From the NCBI GenBank assembly GCA_019745325.1, contig JAIETK010000001.1, forward strand, positions 1 to 64,000: a DNA stretch of 64,000 nucleotides. The letters run 5' to 3'. The stretch is from Nitrosomonas sp. GTDB taxonomy: Bacteria > Pseudomonadota > Gammaproteobacteria > Burkholderiales > Nitrosomonadaceae. The notes below the pieces were generated by a model that saw only the letters and a program-made list of their open reading frames with translations, searched no databases and was not told the origin of the DNA. Positions 61,252-64,000 of the stretch are shown piece after piece (the stretch's first letter is position 1; each line of letters starts with the position of its first letter). The position numbers were made by a program, and so were the translations under genes.

Positions 61252-62337
61252 TCATCTTAATTTCAACGTCGATAGACCTATCAATACCAAAATAATGGTA
61301 ATAATCCAGAATCGCACGACCACCTGATTCTCTTTCCAGCCTTTCAATTCAAAATGATGATGCAGCGGCGCCATGCGGAAAATGCGCCGCCCCAGCAACT
61401 TGAATGATGCAACCTGCAACATCACCGATAGCGCTTCCACTACAAATACGCCGCCCATGATCACCAGCACGATTTCCTGGCGCACAATGACCGTCACCAC
61501 CCCCAATGCGGCGCCCAACGCCAGCGCGCCGACATCGCCCATGAACACTTCCGCGGGATACGCGTTGAACCATAGGAATGCCAGTCCTGCGCCAGCCATT
61601 GCGCCGCAAAATACCGATAATTCCCCGGCGTTCGGGATATAAGGAATCCCTAGATACTTGGCAAAAACGACGTGACCAGTGACATAGGCAAAAACCGCCA
61701 GCGCGCTGCTGATCATGACCGTCGGCATGATCGCCAAGCCATCCAGGCCATCGGTCAGATTCACGGCGTTGCTGGTGCCGACAATGACAAAATAAGTCAA
61801 CACGACAAACCCGATCGTCCCCAGTGAAATCGCCACTTCCTTGAAAAAGGGCACGATCATATCGGTTTGTTCCGGTAACTCGGCGGTGGAAACCAGATAA
61901 CTCGCCACCGCAACGGCAATCACCGATTGCCAGAAGAATTTTGATTTGGCCGAGAGGCCTTTCGGATTGCGATGCACCACTTTGCGATAGTCGTCGATCC
62001 ACCCGATCACGCCAAAACCCAAGGTGGTTAATAACACCACCCAGATATACCGATTACCCAAATCCGACCAGAGCAAAGTGGTCATAACGATCGACATCAG
62101 GATCAACGCGCCGCCCATGGTCGGCGTGCCCATTTTAACCAAATGCGTTTGCGGACCGTCGTCGCGCACGGATTGTCCGATCTTGTAGGCGGTCAGTTTA
62201 CGTATCATATACGGACCGATAATGAACGAAATCACCAGCGCGGTTAAAGTCGCCATGACCGTTCGCAAGGTGATATAACTAAACACATTGAATGCCCGTA
62301 TATCCTGCGCCAGCCATTGCGATAACGTCAGCAGCAT
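61252..62337 (-). CDS. mraY: Phospho-N-acetylmuramoyl-pentapeptide transferase MraY
   Basis: This 361-residue enzyme with ten helices makes lipid I from UDP-MurNAc-pentapeptide and undecaprenyl phosphate. The Asp-rich [18 protein letters not shown] motif (near 110-127), [13 protein letters not shown] and [12 protein letters not shown] (near 325-336) are diagnostic. Its start overlaps the murF end by ten bases. Confidence 0.98.
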   Translation of the reverse strand: MLLTLSQWLAQDIRAFNVFSYITLRTVMATLTALVISFIIGPYMIRKLTAYKIGQSVRDDGPQTHLVKMGTPTMGGALILMSIVMTTLLWSDLGNRYIWVVLLTTLGFGVIGWIDDYRKVVHRNPKGLSAKSKFFWQSVIAVAVASYLVSTAELPEQTDMIVPFFKEVAISLGTIGFVVLTYFVIVGTSNAVNLTDGLDGLAIMPTVMISSALAVFAYVTGHVVFAKYLGIPYIPNAGELSVFCGAMAGAGLAFLWFNAYPAEVFMGDVGALALGAALGVVTVIVRQEIVLVIMGGVFVVEALSVMLQVASFKLLGRRIFRMAPLHHHFELKGWKENQVVVRFWIITIILVLIGLSTLKLR

Positions 62338-63731
62338 GGCAGCTCCTCGGGTTGCTCCAACTGTTTAACCACCCGTTCCATGTGCATAAAACGCGAACCT
62401 TTTACCAGCAAAGTCACATCCTCCGCCAGCAAACGCTCGGTAACGCCCAACAATTCGTCGACCGACTCGAAATGCCGCGCGCCCTGACCGAATTCTTCCG
62501 CGGCGTAGGCGCTCAATTCGCCCAAAGTCAGCAATTGATCCAGCCCGGCGTTGCGCGCATCGCGGCCGATAGTGCGATGCAAGTCAATCGCCGAATGGCC
62601 GAGTTCTCCCATATCGCCCAACACCAGTATTTTCCTGCCTTTCGCGGCGGCCAATACTGCCAATGCCGCTCTCACCGAATCCGGATTGGCGTTATAGGTA
62701 TCATCAATTAGCAGCGCATGATGCAAACCGCATTTTTTCTGCAAGCGCCCCTGAACTCCTCGGAATGACTCCAGTCCTGCGGCAATCGCTTCGTTCGATA
62801 TACCGATTGCATATGTTGCGGCGGCAGCTGCTAATGCATTGTAGATATTGTGTTTTCCCAATGCATGAAGTTTTATACCGACAGCTCCTGCGGGTAACTG
62901 AAATAGGATCTGCTGATCGTCCTGCCCGGTTTGCGGTTGCGTTCTCACTTGTGCATGCGTCTGCAAGCCAAAGCCGATGACCTGACGATCACCGGCCAGC
63001 TCACGCCAGAGCGTTGCATAGGAATCATCGGCATTGATGACTGCTATCCCTTGCGGACCCAGTCCCTTGAAAATTTCTCCCTTGGCGCGCGCAACGGCCT
63101 CTATGGAGCCGAGACCTTCGATATGCGCTGCCCCGGCATTGGTAATCACCGCGAGATCGGGTTTGGCCAATTGCGTCAGATAGGCGATTTCACCAACGTG
63201 ATTCATACCCATTTCAATCACCGCATAGCGGTGGTGATGCCGCATTCGCAACAGCATTTGCGGCACGCCGATATCGTTATTCAGATTACCCTCGGTTGCC
63301 AGCACGCCTTGATCCCGGCCGGCGAGCAAGGGTGATTCCGCTGCCGTCGCTTTGCGTAATATGGCTGCGATCATTTCTTTGGTGGTGGTTTTTCCGTTAC
63401 TGCCGGTAACGCCGATCACAGGCATCACAAAGCGGCTCCGCCATTGCGCCGCCAAATGCCCTAAACCCAGCCGCGTATCCGCCACGCGGATCAATGGAAA
63501 ATCCTGCGGCAAACCGGCATCCCCGGCTGTCAGCGGAACCATCGCGGCAACCGCGCCTTTTAGTCTGGCGCTTTGCACGAAGCGGCTGCCGTCAAATTTT
63601 TCGCCGGTTAATGCCACGAAGAGCTCGCCCGCCGCAACCGTGCGGCTATCGGTACTCACACCCCTGAATAGCACATCCGGCCCGCTCCATCCGGCTTGCA
63701 AGATTGCCGCAGCCTCTTGAACCGTCATCAT
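62328..63731 (-). CDS. murF: UDP-MurNAc-tripeptide--D-Ala-D-Ala ligase
   Basis: This 467-residue Mur ligase adds D-Ala-D-Ala to finish the pentapeptide. It has [11 protein letters not shown], the ATP loop [13 protein letters not shown] (near 106-118) and [15 protein letters not shown] in the C-terminal part. Its start overlaps the murE stop by four bases (ATGA). Confidence 0.97.
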   Translation of the reverse strand: MMTVQEAAAILQAGWSGPDVLFRGVSTDSRTVAAGELFVALTGEKFDGSRFVQSARLKGAVAAMVPLTAGDAGLPQDFPLIRVADTRLGLGHLAAQWRSRFVMPVIGVTGSNGKTTTKEMIAAILRKATAAESPLLAGRDQGVLATEGNLNNDIGVPQMLLRMRHHHRYAVIEMGMNHVGEIAYLTQLAKPDLAVITNAGAAHIEGLGSIEAVARAKGEIFKGLGPQGIAVINADDSYATLWRELAGDRQVIGFGLQTHAQVRTQPQTGQDDQQILFQLPAGAVGIKLHALGKHNIYNALAAAAATYAIGISNEAIAAGLESFRGVQGRLQKKCGLHHALLIDDTYNANPDSVRAALAVLAAAKGRKILVLGDMGELGHSAIDLHRTIGRDARNAGLDQLLTLGELSAYAAEEFGQGARHFESVDELLGVTERLLAEDVTLLVKGSRFMHMERVVKQLEQPEELPCC

Positions 63732-64000
63732 GGCTGCACCCGTGCCTTTTCGGCCAAATCTTTTAATACTTGCTGCACCACATCCGCATCACTAAATGGA
63801 ATTTTCTTGCCTTTGATTTCCTGGAATTTTTCATGACCTTTGCCCGCTATCAGGATAATGTCGCCTTTGCGCGCATTAGCGATGGCTTGATAGATTGCCA
63901 GTGATCGCTCAACCTCGATCTGGTAATTCGTTTTGGCGGTGCCGGCAACCATATCCTTGATAATCTCCATCGGGTCTTCCGAGCGCGGATTGTCGCTGGT
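63728..64000 (-). CDS. murE: UDP-MurNAc-tripeptide synthetase MurE, C-terminal part
   Basis: The frame continues past the window end. The visible 90 residues are the MurE C-terminus: TSDNPRSEDPMEIIKDMV (the meso-diaminopimelate DNPR motif) and GDIILIAGKGHEKFQ. The DNPR motif shows it uses meso-diaminopimelate. The remaining N-terminal part lies beyond 64000. Confidence 0.97.
   Translation of the reverse strand, partial: TSDNPRSEDPMEIIKDMVAGTAKTNYQIEVERSLAIYQAIANARKGDIILIAGKGHEKFQEIKGKKIPFSDADVVQQVLKDLAEKARVQP

Overview
This window reads as chromosomal DNA of a betaproteobacterium, most likely a Nitrosomonas-type ammonia oxidiser. The evidence is the 16S rRNA 5' end, a complete betaproteobacterial-style aa3 oxidase cluster, a cytochrome P460-family protein, a PEP-CTERM protein, and DUF3460/DUF2970 proteins typical of Betaproteobacteria. 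The genus is an inference; no database search was possible. Most genes lie on the minus strand and are ordinary housekeeping genes.

Layout. 1-1064: 5' part of a 16S gene (minus) with its promoter and boxA, then a cold-shock gene. 1470-2825: an orphan OmpR-type regulator and a PEP-CTERM protein. 2925-9157: an accessory island with a type III-like restriction locus. Its Res gene is intact, but the modification gene is split in two, with its catalytic core replaced by an AT-rich HNH endonuclease gene; a pRiA4b ORF-3-like gene follows. 9425-13687: trmJ, argB, a CheW-like gene, a BON lipoprotein and an FAD-linked oxidase. 13780-20299: cytochrome c oxidase and its assembly factors, including a 35-residue gene. 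20676-25120: small membrane proteins, a Bax inhibitor-1 homologue and ruvBAC-yebC. 25371-33753: glmU and a full F1Fo ATP synthase operon (atpIBEFHAGDC). 33876-42589: a mixed region (thiolase, HPt protein, P460-family cytochrome, tsaD, plsY, folB, TraT-like and other envelope proteins). 42600-43930: queC-queE. 44020-49427: ybgC-tolQRAB-pal-cpoB. 49443-50756: cysM and a ComEA-like protein. 50990-64000: the dcw cell wall and division cluster from murE (cut by the window end) to ftsZ.

How the genes work together. The cox, atp, tol-pal and dcw blocks are each co-transcribed and build one machine: respiration, ATP synthesis, outer-membrane constriction, and septal peptidoglycan synthesis. Several gene borders overlap by 1 to 29 bases, which suggests translational coupling. 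Intrinsic terminators were found after the response regulator, the GlcD-like/ctaB pair, the Bax inhibitor-1 gene, atpC and comEA.

The most unusual part is the restriction locus. Its Mod reading frame carries four changes: a TGA in place of an expected Trp codon, an HNH gene in place of the methyltransferase core, a REP element inserted in frame, and a C-terminal remnant in frame with the HNH stop codon. A second point for checking is ruvC, which has no ordinary start codon upstream of its essential first aspartate.
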